Shown here in pieces: positions 1 through 5,605 of a stretch of 6,599 bases of DNA (positions within the stretch are counted from its first letter, which is position 1; each line of letters starts with the position of its first letter). The stretch comes from Candidatus Sigynarchaeota archaeon (GTDB taxonomy: Archaea; Asgardarchaeota; Jordarchaeia; Jordarchaeales; Jordarchaeaceae). Location: NCBI GenBank assembly GCA_030587505.1, contig JAUQYY010000344.1, positions 1 to 6,599 on the forward strand, written 5' to 3'. The notes below the pieces were generated by a model that did not search any database, was not told the origin of the DNA, and was given only the letters and a program-made list of their open reading frames with translations. The translations under genes were made by a program, and so were the position numbers.

Positions 1-12
1 AAATAGGATAAA

Positions 13-30
13 TTTATAAAGACTTATAAG
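13..30 (+). promoter_or_regulatory. Probable promoter of the ArsR-type gene
   Basis: A good archaeal TATA-like box, TTTATAAA, lies at 13-20, and a second one, the perfect palindrome CTTATAAG, at 23-30. A TATA box at 13-20 predicts a transcript start near 43, giving a short leader that contains the ribosome binding site GGTGA at 59-63. The palindrome sits where a dimeric winged-helix repressor could bind and regulate its own gene. That autoregulation is an inference from the family; nothing in the sequence proves it. Confidence 0.5.
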
Positions 31-68
31 GTACTGTTTTCATTAAGAAAAATAAAAAGGTGAAGATA

Positions 69-314
69 ATGGCGGAACTCACCGTCAAAAATGAAGAAGT
101 AGCGAAGATAGCAAAGGCCTTAGCATCCCAAACAAGATGGGAAATCCTGAGACTCCTCAGAGAGAAGAAGATGGACGTGAGCAGAATAGCGGAAACACTC
201 AAGCAGACAGAAGCCAACGTCTCAGCGCAGGTGAAAATCCTGGAAAAAGCCGGCCTTTTAAAGAGCCACTACGAACCCGGTGAACACAAGGGTGCCCTCA
301 GTACATGTGGGTAA
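69..314 (+). CDS. ArsR-family winged helix-turn-helix regulator, interrupted in the wing
   Basis: This is a small DNA-binding transcription regulator of 81 residues as read. Helix 1 (about 9-32, with the ALASQTRWEILRLL stretch typical of ArsR-like domains) is followed by the helix-turn-helix (about 36-62, DVSRIAETLKQ then TEANVSAQVKILEKAGLL), then the first strand of the wing, KSHYEPGEH (65-73). The last eight residues look foreign. No ArsR metal-binding CxC motif is present, so the signal sensed is unknown. I chose the ATG at 69 because GGTGA (59-63) lies five bases upstream; the in-frame GTG at 60 overlaps that site. The stop at 312-314 comes in the middle of the wing. The same frame after it (330-383) encodes a good second wing strand and C-terminal helix, so the intact gene was probably about 91 codons. 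The gene is either a pseudogene or makes a truncated protein. Confidence 0.75.
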   Translation: MAELTVKNEEVAKIAKALASQTRWEILRLLREKKMDVSRIAETLKQTEANVSAQVKILEKAGLLKSHYEPGEHKGALSTCG

Positions 315-329
315 CCCAAAGGCACAAAC
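288..329 (+). other. Apparent 42-base in-frame insertion with a stop, in the ArsR wing
   Basis: Removing 42 bases here joins YEPGEH directly to GVRKVCEP, a natural strand-turn-strand wing. The exact ends can slide up to two bases left (286-327 or 287-328). The segment has its own symmetry: GTGCC (292-296) pairs with GGCAC (321-325). Inside that is GGG-TAA-CCC (309-317), with the stop codon in the loop. CACAA occurs at both edges (285-289 and 323-327). I tested the three possible junctions for the archaeal bulge-helix-bulge splicing motif (four base pairs between two three-base bulges), and none gave the central helix, so a canonical archaeal intron is not supported. Confidence 0.5.
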
Positions 330-386
330 GGAGTTCGTAAAGTGTGCGAGCCGGCTGTTGAGAAGATACTGATCGTCATCTCTTAA
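315..386 (+). pseudogene. Stranded C-terminal part of the ArsR-type gene
   Basis: This stretch continues the frame of the regulator after its TAA stop at 312-314. From 330 it reads GVRKVCEPAVEKILIVIS, ending in TAA at 384-386. The residues fit the second wing strand (GVRKVCEP) and a closing helix (AVEKILIVI) of a winged-helix protein. There is no separate start codon or ribosome binding site for it. A perfect hairpin follows nine bases after the stop, as if 386 were the true gene end. Without readthrough or removal of the 42-base segment it would not be translated. Confidence 0.55.
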
Positions 387-394
387 GGGGCATC

Positions 395-412
395 TTAGAC
401 ATCTCTGTCTAA
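395..412 (+). terminator. Hairpin just after the end of the regulator gene
   Basis: TTAGACA (395-401) and TGTCTAA (406-412) form a perfect seven-base-pair stem with a four-base TCTC loop. It begins nine bases after the downstream stop at 384-386. No strong T-run follows directly, so it may be a 3'-end stability element rather than a terminator. Confidence 0.35.
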
Positions 413-850
413 CAGTGATGAGTTGGAAGGATTTTAACTCAGGGCTTACGGTAGACATAACCGTAGAGGGGGTCCTCCAGATTATTTGGAACACTAACGT
501 CCTCAGGCTGGTCAGCTTGACTGATGATTCTGAGGGCGCCACACTTTTGTCTTTACGGACGTTCGCGGATTCCACCAACACAAGAAAACTAACGCCAAAC
601 GTGAAATAGGAGTTAGAGAGTCATGAAAGAATGCCTAAGAACTTCAGAAGCGACGCTGTGTCAGTAAAAACGACTCCAATGCTCGTAGACTACAACCGTT
701 ACTAGGGATTCCCGACAGCTTTCTGTAGCTGGTTTCCTTCCACTTTGAAATTCTTTTTCTCTTCTCATTTTAGCTTTCTGATAATTTTCTCCACTTGAAA
801 ATCGGAGAGTTCTTCGCTGAAGCGTCTAGCCTTTAGTGTTTACGAGACTA

Positions 851-870
851 CAGAAAAAAAGGTAGAGAGA
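851..870 (-). terminator. T-rich terminator of the MBL-fold gene
   Basis: On the minus strand, beginning about 17 bases after the MBL stop codon, a pyrimidine-rich stretch ends in a run of seven T (complement of A at 854-860). T-runs of this kind end transcription in archaea without needing a hairpin. Confidence 0.45.
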
Positions 871-886
871 TTGAACATTGGTCAAA

Positions 887-1885
887 CTAGAGGGTGAAAG
901 TGGTTCCAACGATTCCTAGAACGGATGATTCGGGTATTTCGTTCATAAGCCGGGCGGTGAAATTGAAACCGCTGCAATGCATTGCACAGAGAATTTCTGG
1001 GTTTAGTTCTTTGAGGAATTTTATTGTTCTGTCGATTCTTTCCTTGCTCGCCCAGTTCATGTGGTAGCCGCCGATCAGCGCGTAGACCTTATTGATCCCG
1101 GAGAGCTTCTGGGCCATTTTGACCGTATTAATTATGCCTGTGTGTCCGCAGCCGGTGAGAATGACTAGGCCCTTGTTCTTTACGTTTATGAAGATTGAGA
1201 TTTCGTCTCTGAAGTCGTCGAAGACTATTTCGTCGTTCCTCTGAACGTATAGCCCGGTGGATAGCTCGTCTTTCAGGGGTGTTTCTATTTCGCCGCTGGT
1301 CCACACTCCCGAGGCGAGTTCTACTGGTTCATTCGTCTCAATAAGCTTTAGATTGTTGTTCTTTATCTGCTCGTTGAAAAGATCCCTGTTGAGAGCTGGC
1401 AGCTGCCTTATCTTGTTCTCCTTTTGAAGCTGCTCAAATTTTTCTTTGCCGAGTTCCATAGACACCCCCATCAGCTCGCCTGTTAACGCGTACTTGGGTA
1501 AAAACGCGTTCTTGGCGACTATGATCTCTGTCCCTGGGGAAAACTGGTTGATTATGTGATTGATTCCACCGAAGTGGTCAAAATGGCCGTGTGAGAGAAC
1601 AAACTTTTCAATCTTGGATGGATCAATCTGTAGAGCCTTCATGTTGTTTGAAACGGAACCCATCGGCCCCCCAGCATCCAGCAGGAAAGTATGAACCGAA
1701 TCGCCGGAGGTTACCTCGAAAAGCATGGCTAGACCGTGCTCCGCCAAGCACATCACCGTCGAGGCCCCCGGCTGCTGAACCTTGTCCCTGAACCTCTCGT
1801 CCGTCGTAAGTGTTATGTCCGTCGTGTTCTCGGTTAGTACCCTTATTTTTATTTTATCCACTCCTTCACCAAAATCTAGACTCAT
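887..1885 (-). CDS. Metallo-beta-lactamase-fold hydrolase, COG1237 / dihydropterin-RFAP synthase-like
   Basis: This is a cytosolic binuclear-metal enzyme of 332 residues. The metal signature HGHFDH is at 99-104 in SHGHFDHFGG. It is preceded by the strand LLDAGG (68-73) and followed by GCGHTGIINT (245-254, third-site His248), GGYH (272-275) and MHCSG (302-306). This set is typical of the COG1237 branch, whose Methanocaldococcus member MJ0301 joins a dihydropterin to ribofuranosyl-aminobenzene phosphate in tetrahydromethanopterin synthesis. Many relatives are uncharacterised, so the substrate here is open. The ATG at 1885 has GGGGA about 11 bases upstream. An internal GTG at 1861 is a real alternative, with GGTGA four bases before it. 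The gene follows herA on the same strand after 140 bases containing a probable terminator and promoter, so it is probably its own unit. No pterin genes lie beside it. Confidence 0.85.
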   Translation of the reverse strand: MSLDFGEGVDKIKIRVLTENTTDITLTTDERFRDKVQQPGASTVMCLAEHGLAMLFEVTSGDSVHTFLLDAGGPMGSVSNNMKALQIDPSKIEKFVLSHGHFDHFGGINHIINQFSPGTEIIVAKNAFLPKYALTGELMGVSMELGKEKFEQLQKENKIRQLPALNRDLFNEQIKNNNLKLIETNEPVELASGVWTSGEIETPLKDELSTGLYVQRNDEIVFDDFRDEISIFINVKNKGLVILTGCGHTGIINTVKMAQKLSGINKVYALIGGYHMNWASKERIDRTIKFLKELNPEILCAMHCSGFNFTARLMNEIPESSVLGIVGTTFTL

Positions 1886-1936
1886 GATGCTAAATCCCCT
1901 TACAAATTGATTTACTATCTAGTTAGGTTACTATTG

Positions 1937-1944
1937 TAAATAAA
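1937..1944 (-). promoter_or_regulatory. TATA-like box of the MBL-fold gene
   Basis: The minus strand reads TTTATTTA here, in an AT-rich gap. Transcription would begin near 1914, leaving a leader of about 30 bases before the ATG at 1885. The match to the archaeal TATA consensus is fair. Confidence 0.4.
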
Positions 1945-1983
1945 TCATTCGAATCCTGTTTAAATCTTAAACTCAAGTAATGT

Positions 1984-2016
1984 AAAAAACAAGAACACGT
2001 ACACGGTTTCTGAACC
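1984..2016 (-). terminator. Probable herA terminator
   Basis: Just past the herA stop, the minus strand has a weak hairpin (GGTT/AACC, at 2005-2008 and 2013-2016) and then a run of six T (complement of A at 1984-1989). This separates herA from the MBL-fold gene. Confidence 0.45.
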
Positions 2017-2025
2017 CCTTAGTTT

Positions 2026-3552
2026 TTATTCTATTTCTACGGCTGGTTCCTCTTCGTAGTTCTTAGCTGCTTGTTCTAGGTTTATTTCGTAGGTGGATTC
2101 CTTGGTGTATCTTCGCCGGATTTTCACGAAGACTGGATAGTTTACCGCGCTGCCTACTATTAGAGCCTCGCCGACAGGAAGACTGGATATCATTCCGGCT
2201 GTTTCTGAGGTTATCATTTCTGAGCTTGCCTTTATGGTGTCTAGGTCGTTGGGGTTTGTGATTCGGAGTATGATGTGTGTGTTGGCTTGGCTGAGAACGG
2301 TTGTTGAGAGCCTCACGGGCCTCTGGCTTATCAGGCAGAGGGAGGCGTAGAACTTTCTCCCCTCCCTCGCTATCTGCTCTATGATGCTTTTGGAGATTGC
2401 AAGCTCCTGTCTAGCCTGCGGGCAGAACTGGTGAGCCTCCTCAAGAACAAGCATGAACGGAGGAATCCTGCCTCTTCTTCTGAGAGCGAAAAGTCTTGAT
2501 GCGAGGTAGCTTACGATTAACTGTTTTTTCTTGAGGCTTGTGGTCTCACTCAGGTCTAGGATAACCGCGTTGCCCGGTTTGACTATAGTTTCTAGGTCTG
2601 GCGCTTCCTCTGTTCCAAATAGTTTCGTGTCTTCCAGCTCATAGAGCCATCCAAGAAGCGCCTCCTTCGTCCTCTGAGACATCCTGTCATCGTTCTCTAT
2701 CCGTGTCAGCAGCTCCGTAAGAGAGTATGATTTTCCTTGGTATTCTTTTCTCATCTCGTTGATGATTCTTCCAAGTTCACGGAGCTGTATCGGAGACATT
2801 TCCGGCTGAAACGCTCCAAACCACCTGCTTGATATGAGGGGGGTGGCGAACTGTACGAACGAGCTTTTCACAACATTCACTTTATCGGAGAGATCAAGCT
2901 GGCCATTCTTGTCGGGTTTATCCGCAAGGGAAGCGTATTCACCGTGAACGTCAACAATTACAACCGCTACCCTGCCGCTCTCGGGTCTTCTCGACAGCAG
3001 TTCCTCGACTAACACCGAGGCGAGGTAGGATTTTCCACTCCCACTCATGGCCAGGATGGCTAGGTGCTTCTGCAGGAGCCGTGTCATGTTGAGAGAAACA
3101 CGCACATCGTGGAAACGCAGGTCACCCAAATAGAGTCCGTTCTCAACATCGAGACCCAGGAAGTCTACGAGGATCTCGTCGTCAGCCATGTAAACCCGCT
3201 CACCCGGCGAGGGTGGGAAACTCGCCTTGTCAAAAAACCCATCGGAGAAAACGCCTAGAGGCTTCGCGTTCGCGATGAGCATATCCCACCGGTCACACGG
3301 AAAGATTGAAGTTAAGGGTTGTCCTCTCCGTTCATATTCCTTCACGTACTCGGCGTGGGAGTAGAAGCGATTGGTTTTGATTATCTCTTGAACCATACCC
3401 AGCAGTAATCCGTCCTCAGTACTGATCTGAACATACTGTCCCTTTCTCACTGGGACCGGCTCATTATTGGTTATAACGAAACTGAATTCTGAAGTGGTTG
3501 GACCCGGTGGATAATTCGAGGTGATCACAGTGCCTAAGAACTTCATTCCCAT
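2026..3552 (-). CDS. herA: HerA hexameric DNA helicase/translocase
   Basis: HerA is a ring-shaped, ATP-driven DNA translocase of the FtsK/HerA superfamily. With the NurA nuclease it resects double-strand-break ends to make 3' tails for recombination. Counting from the ATG at 3552 (508 residues, near the family norm), an N-terminal HAS-barrel spans about 3-130. The RecA-like ATPase follows: Walker A AMSGSGKS (168-175), the HerA-typical VIVDVHGEY (198-206), Walker B LVLEEAH (368-374) with its catalytic Glu pair, and SQRP (409-412) in the sensor region. A longer frame reaches back to a TTG at 3570. I prefer ATG 3552 because GAGGAG lies four bases before it and inside that extension; ATG 3546 is also possible. 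nurA lies 83 bases upstream on the same strand with no strong terminator between, so co-expression is likely. No mre11 or rad50 is visible in the window. Confidence 0.95.
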   Translation of the reverse strand: MGMKFLGTVITSNYPPGPTTSEFSFVITNNEPVPVRKGQYVQISTEDGLLLGMVQEIIKTNRFYSHAEYVKEYERRGQPLTSIFPCDRWDMLIANAKPLGVFSDGFFDKASFPPSPGERVYMADDEILVDFLGLDVENGLYLGDLRFHDVRVSLNMTRLLQKHLAILAMSGSGKSYLASVLVEELLSRRPESGRVAVVIVDVHGEYASLADKPDKNGQLDLSDKVNVVKSSFVQFATPLISSRWFGAFQPEMSPIQLRELGRIINEMRKEYQGKSYSLTELLTRIENDDRMSQRTKEALLGWLYELEDTKLFGTEEAPDLETIVKPGNAVILDLSETTSLKKKQLIVSYLASRLFALRRRGRIPPFMLVLEEAHQFCPQARQELAISKSIIEQIAREGRKFYASLCLISQRPVRLSTTVLSQANTHIILRITNPNDLDTIKASSEMITSETAGMISSLPVGEALIVGSAVNYPVFVKIRRRYTKESTYEINLEQAAKNYEEEPAVEIE

Positions 3553-3635
3553 ATTTCTCCTCACAAACAATCTAGTGACGAGATGTTTTAAGGATATCTT
3601 GTCATAGTGTCTTTCTCTTAATAACGAGTAAGGAA

Positions 3636-4793
3636 TTATAAACCAAACGTTTTTCTGGTCTTCATGAGGGAAGGAGTCATACCTGCCTTCTGTACTATCT
3701 GGTCATAAATGAAGTCCAAGTCGGTTTCCAAGAGCCTCGCCTGAGCATGGGCTTCAACCTGCACCGAGGGTAATCCGAACTCGGAGTGGTGGCAGGACAG
3801 GGAGTAGATGAGCGAGGAGATTTTTTGAGCGGTTTTTATTGTATCCGCCCCGCTCGATAGGAATTCGACTCTTAAGGGGCTGTCCAGTTCAACCGGCTTG
3901 AGATAAAAGACATTGAGTCTCTCCGCCCATTCTTGCCCAATATCTTTCAGTGGGGCGTACTTCTCACTGTTCTCCGCGTACCTAAGGATCGCCGTTCTCT
4001 CACCCACATCCAGGAAACGGTACAAAAACTCCGTGTCCATGGTGCGTTGAATCACCCTCCTATAGTCGAATGCCAGCAGGTCTTTCAACTCTTCAACCTT
4101 GTCTAGGAGCACAGGGGCCAGCCGGGAGAGTATCTGAATGAACCTCGTGCTCCGACTATCCTTAACAACACCGGCAAGGAGAACCCCGTTGTCGAAGGAC
4201 ACACGGTAAAGCTTCTCAAGCGCCTTCAAAACCCTTCCATACTTCTTAACAAGCGGTGGAGATGAGGGCCTGTCACTCGTCTGGGGAAGTATCGCCCCAT
4301 CCAGAATAATCATATCCATCGAGTGCCGTAGTTGGGCGTCGGTGGCAACCTTGATTTCAGCCATCAAACGCTCCAGAGAAGCAGAAACCTCAAAATCGCT
4401 TCTAGACAGAGGCTCCAGATTCGAAACAATCGAGGGGGGAGGATACTCCTTCGGAAAGTACTCAACCTCAACACGCCCCTCAGCCCCGTAGATAAAAATC
4501 GCGGCGACTGCCCTAATGAGCATAAGGTCAATTCCCCGAAACGACCTACTTATCAAACCTCCATCCACAGCGGCAACCCTCATCCCCTCAAGCCCAACGG
4601 GACTAACAGGGTAAGCCAGCTTCTTCTCGAAAATATCCAGAAAACCAGCACGACCCAACAAGCCTGAAATATCCCTATCCTTAATTTTACGGAAAACCTC
4701 AGCAAGCCTCTTGCGACTCCTCTCAACCTCCCGAATCTCAGAAGCAATCCGAGAAATGTGACTCTCCAAAACCCAAGGGCGAAGATCAACCAA
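3636..4793 (-). CDS. nurA: NurA 5'-3' nuclease, partner of HerA
   Basis: NurA is a metal-dependent nuclease that docks on the HerA ring and degrades the 5' strand during end resection. The product is about 385 residues. Family landmarks are visible: AVDGG (75-79, catalytic Asp77), IILDGAILP (162-170, Asp165), GVVKDSRS (208-215), FYLKP (296-300) and PSVQVEAHAQARL (342-354). By family comparison His349 is the catalytic histidine of the C-terminal motif, and Asp77 and Asp165 are metal ligands. The start is unusual. A GTG at 4802 directly abuts the strong ribosome site GGAGG (4807-4803), leaving no spacer. The TTG at 4793 has a nine-base spacer and gives a typical N-terminus (VDLRPW), so I chose it. 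The first roughly 100 codons end strongly in G or T. herA follows 83 bases downstream. Confidence 0.93.
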   Translation of the reverse strand: MVDLRPWVLESHISRIASEIREVERSRKRLAEVFRKIKDRDISGLLGRAGFLDIFEKKLAYPVSPVGLEGMRVAAVDGGLISRSFRGIDLMLIRAVAAIFIYGAEGRVEVEYFPKEYPPPSIVSNLEPLSRSDFEVSASLERLMAEIKVATDAQLRHSMDMIILDGAILPQTSDRPSSPPLVKKYGRVLKALEKLYRVSFDNGVLLAGVVKDSRSTRFIQILSRLAPVLLDKVEELKDLLAFDYRRVIQRTMDTEFLYRFLDVGERTAILRYAENSEKYAPLKDIGQEWAERLNVFYLKPVELDSPLRVEFLSSGADTIKTAQKISSLIYSLSCHHSEFGLPSVQVEAHAQARLLETDLDFIYDQIVQKAGMTPSLMKTRKTFGL

Positions 4794-4830
4794 ACACAAC
4801 ACCCTCCAATGAGAATATACATACGAAGCA

Positions 4831-4837
4831 TTTTAAA
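4831..4837 (-). promoter_or_regulatory. TATA-like box of nurA (and probably herA)
   Basis: The minus strand reads TTTAAAA here. Transcription starting about 26 bases on would begin close to 4807, right at the GGAGG site, giving a very short leader before the TTG at 4793. This spacing agrees with the start chosen for nurA. The rest of the 4808-4951 gap holds T-rich stretches on the minus strand and no gene. Confidence 0.45.
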
Positions 4838-4951
4838 CCATACGCACCACAGAAAGACAAACAGTCCCCTCCAAAAAAGCAGTAAAAGACCTTATGAAAG
4901 CATAAAACATCAAAAGAAAGTATGCGGGTTAGCCCCCTCATCAAAGATGGG

Positions 4952-4968
4952 AGGGAGGTTTACTCCCT
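4952..4968 (-). terminator. Hairpin after the gcvH-like gene
   Basis: AGGGAG (4952-4957) and CTCCCT (4963-4968) form a perfect six-base-pair stem with a five-base loop. It directly follows the duplicated stop-codon unit of the gcvH-like transcript. T-rich stretches come further along the minus strand (about 4913-4922 and 4870-4893). It may stabilise or end the message. Confidence 0.4.
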
Positions 4969-5018
4969 GGTAGCTTACACTTCCTCACCTGTTGGTAGCT
5001 TACACTTCCTCACCTGTT
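4969..5018. repeat. Perfect 25-base tandem duplication covering the gcvH stop
   Basis: Bases 4969-4993 and 4994-5018 are identical and adjacent. On the coding (minus) strand each unit carries the last five sense codons (TGEEV, the first only in part), the stop TAA and six further bases. The unit nearer the gene (4994-5018) supplies the actual C-terminus and stop, and the other is untranslated. Perfect identity suggests a recent slippage or unequal-exchange event. Confidence 0.95.
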
Positions 5019-5431
5019 CTCTCCCTTATCTCCTTCCTAAGCCATTCCAAAGCCTCTTCACCATGCAGAAGACTCTTTAGATCCTCATCCAAATTTGAGG
5101 GTTCAATCACCACAAACCATCCCTCCCCGTAGGGATCGCTGTTCGCTAGCTTGGGATTGACCACCACCTTTCCAACCTCCCTGATTACTCCTCCAACCGG
5201 GGCGTAGAGCTTCCCCACCCACTTCCCCGTCTCTATAGAGCCGAAAACGTCTCCCTGATTAACCTCTGCACCCACATCTTTTACTTTCACGTACACGACC
5301 TTACCCGCAATCTTCTGGGCGAAGTCACTCCAGCCAACTCTGACACTCTCATTATCCTCAACTTTCACCCAAAGATGATCCTTAGTGTAGTATAAATCCT
5401 CCGAAAAGAGATACTTACCAACTTCCTTCAT
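5000..5431 (-). CDS. gcvH: Lipoyl-carrier protein, glycine cleavage H-like
   Basis: This small protein (143 residues from the ATG at 5431) carries a lipoyl arm on a lysine and shuttles the aminomethyl group between enzymes of the glycine cleavage system. Family features in order are YYTKDHLWV (14-22), the GWSDFAQ region (33-39), and the hammerhead GDVFGSIETGKWVGKLYAPVGG (60-81) with the lipoylated Lys70. NPKLANSDPYGEGW (92-105) follows, then a C-terminal helix. The lipoyl motif reads ETGKW rather than the usual ESVKA; the lysine is kept. ATG 5431 is preferred because GAGGAG lies ten bases upstream; the longer frame to ATG 5455 contains that site and adds eight atypical residues. No gcvP, gcvT or lipoate gene is in the window, so a relative serving another pathway, such as the lipoate-binding proteins of the Hdr-like system, cannot be excluded. 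It is transcribed divergently from thi4. Confidence 0.9.
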   Translation of the reverse strand: MKEVGKYLFSEDLYYTKDHLWVKVEDNESVRVGWSDFAQKIAGKVVYVKVKDVGAEVNQGDVFGSIETGKWVGKLYAPVGGVIREVGKVVVNPKLANSDPYGEGWFVVIEPSNLDEDLKSLLHGEEALEWLRKEIRERTGEEV

Positions 5432-5530
5432 ATGAAAAACTCTCCTCAAAACCATTAAACCCGCACACTAAAGATTCAAAAGCACCGCCCGAAACAATTT
5501 TATGAAGCAAATAATAACTGTTTCGCTAGA

Positions 5531-5538
5531 TTTATATG
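5531..5538 (+). promoter_or_regulatory. TATA-like box of thi4
   Basis: TTTATATG fits the archaeal TATA consensus and predicts a start near 5560, about 45 bases ahead of the GTG. The leader contains a five-base-pair hairpin (CTCGG at 5568-5572 with CCGAG at 5585-5589), ending just before GGAGG at 5594-5598. I see no TPP riboswitch signature. The opposite strand of this gap must also hold the gcvH-like promoter; CATAAAAT near 5500 on the minus strand is a weak candidate. Confidence 0.5.
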
Positions 5539-5605
5539 ATACAATTACCTCTACGCTTAAAGTAACCCTCGGACCCCTTTAAACCCGAGATAAGGAGGGA
5601 AAAAA

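Larger units (their letters stand above)
387..886. other. 500 bases without a convincing gene; several hairpins and an unrecognised mostly open frame
   Basis: This gap lies between the regulator (+) and the convergent MBL gene (-). Besides the 395-412 hairpin, I see TACGGT/ACCGTA (447-452 with 460-465), GAGG/CCTC (466-469 with 474-477), and CCTCAG/CTGAGG (501-506 with 530-535) enclosing GTCA/TGAC (511-514 with 518-521). A further one is CAGCT/AGCTG (716-720 with 727-731). On the + strand one frame is open from 373 to 702 with a single TAG at 607-609. It has a possible GTG start at 415 but no clear ribosome binding site, and its product resembles nothing I know. From about 740 to 800 the + strand is pyrimidine-rich. 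It may be an eroded gene, a structured RNA or plain spacer; the sequence alone does not decide. Confidence 0.4.

Noticed and set aside
286..329. Archaeal protein-gene intron in the ArsR gene
   Set aside because: For all three possible junction placements the four-base central helix of the bulge-helix-bulge motif does not form, so canonical splicing by the tRNA endonuclease is not supported.
415..535. Box C/D guide RNA
   Set aside because: GTGATGA at 415-421 matches box C, and CTGATGA/CTGA occur at 521-533, but the spacing of over 100 bases and the lack of a D' partner near the first box do not fit an archaeal guide RNA.
258..581. Minus-strand frame of 107 codons
   Set aside because: It overlaps the regulator's coding sequence on the other strand, lacks a clear ribosome site and encodes nothing recognisable.
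4969..5018. Start of a CRISPR array or attachment site
   Set aside because: There are only two copies with no spacer between them and no integrase or cas gene nearby; a simple tandem duplication explains it.
5539..5605. TPP riboswitch ahead of thi4
   Set aside because: The leader is only about 45 bases, with a single weak hairpin, too short for the conserved TPP aptamer, and it lacks its CTGAGA core.
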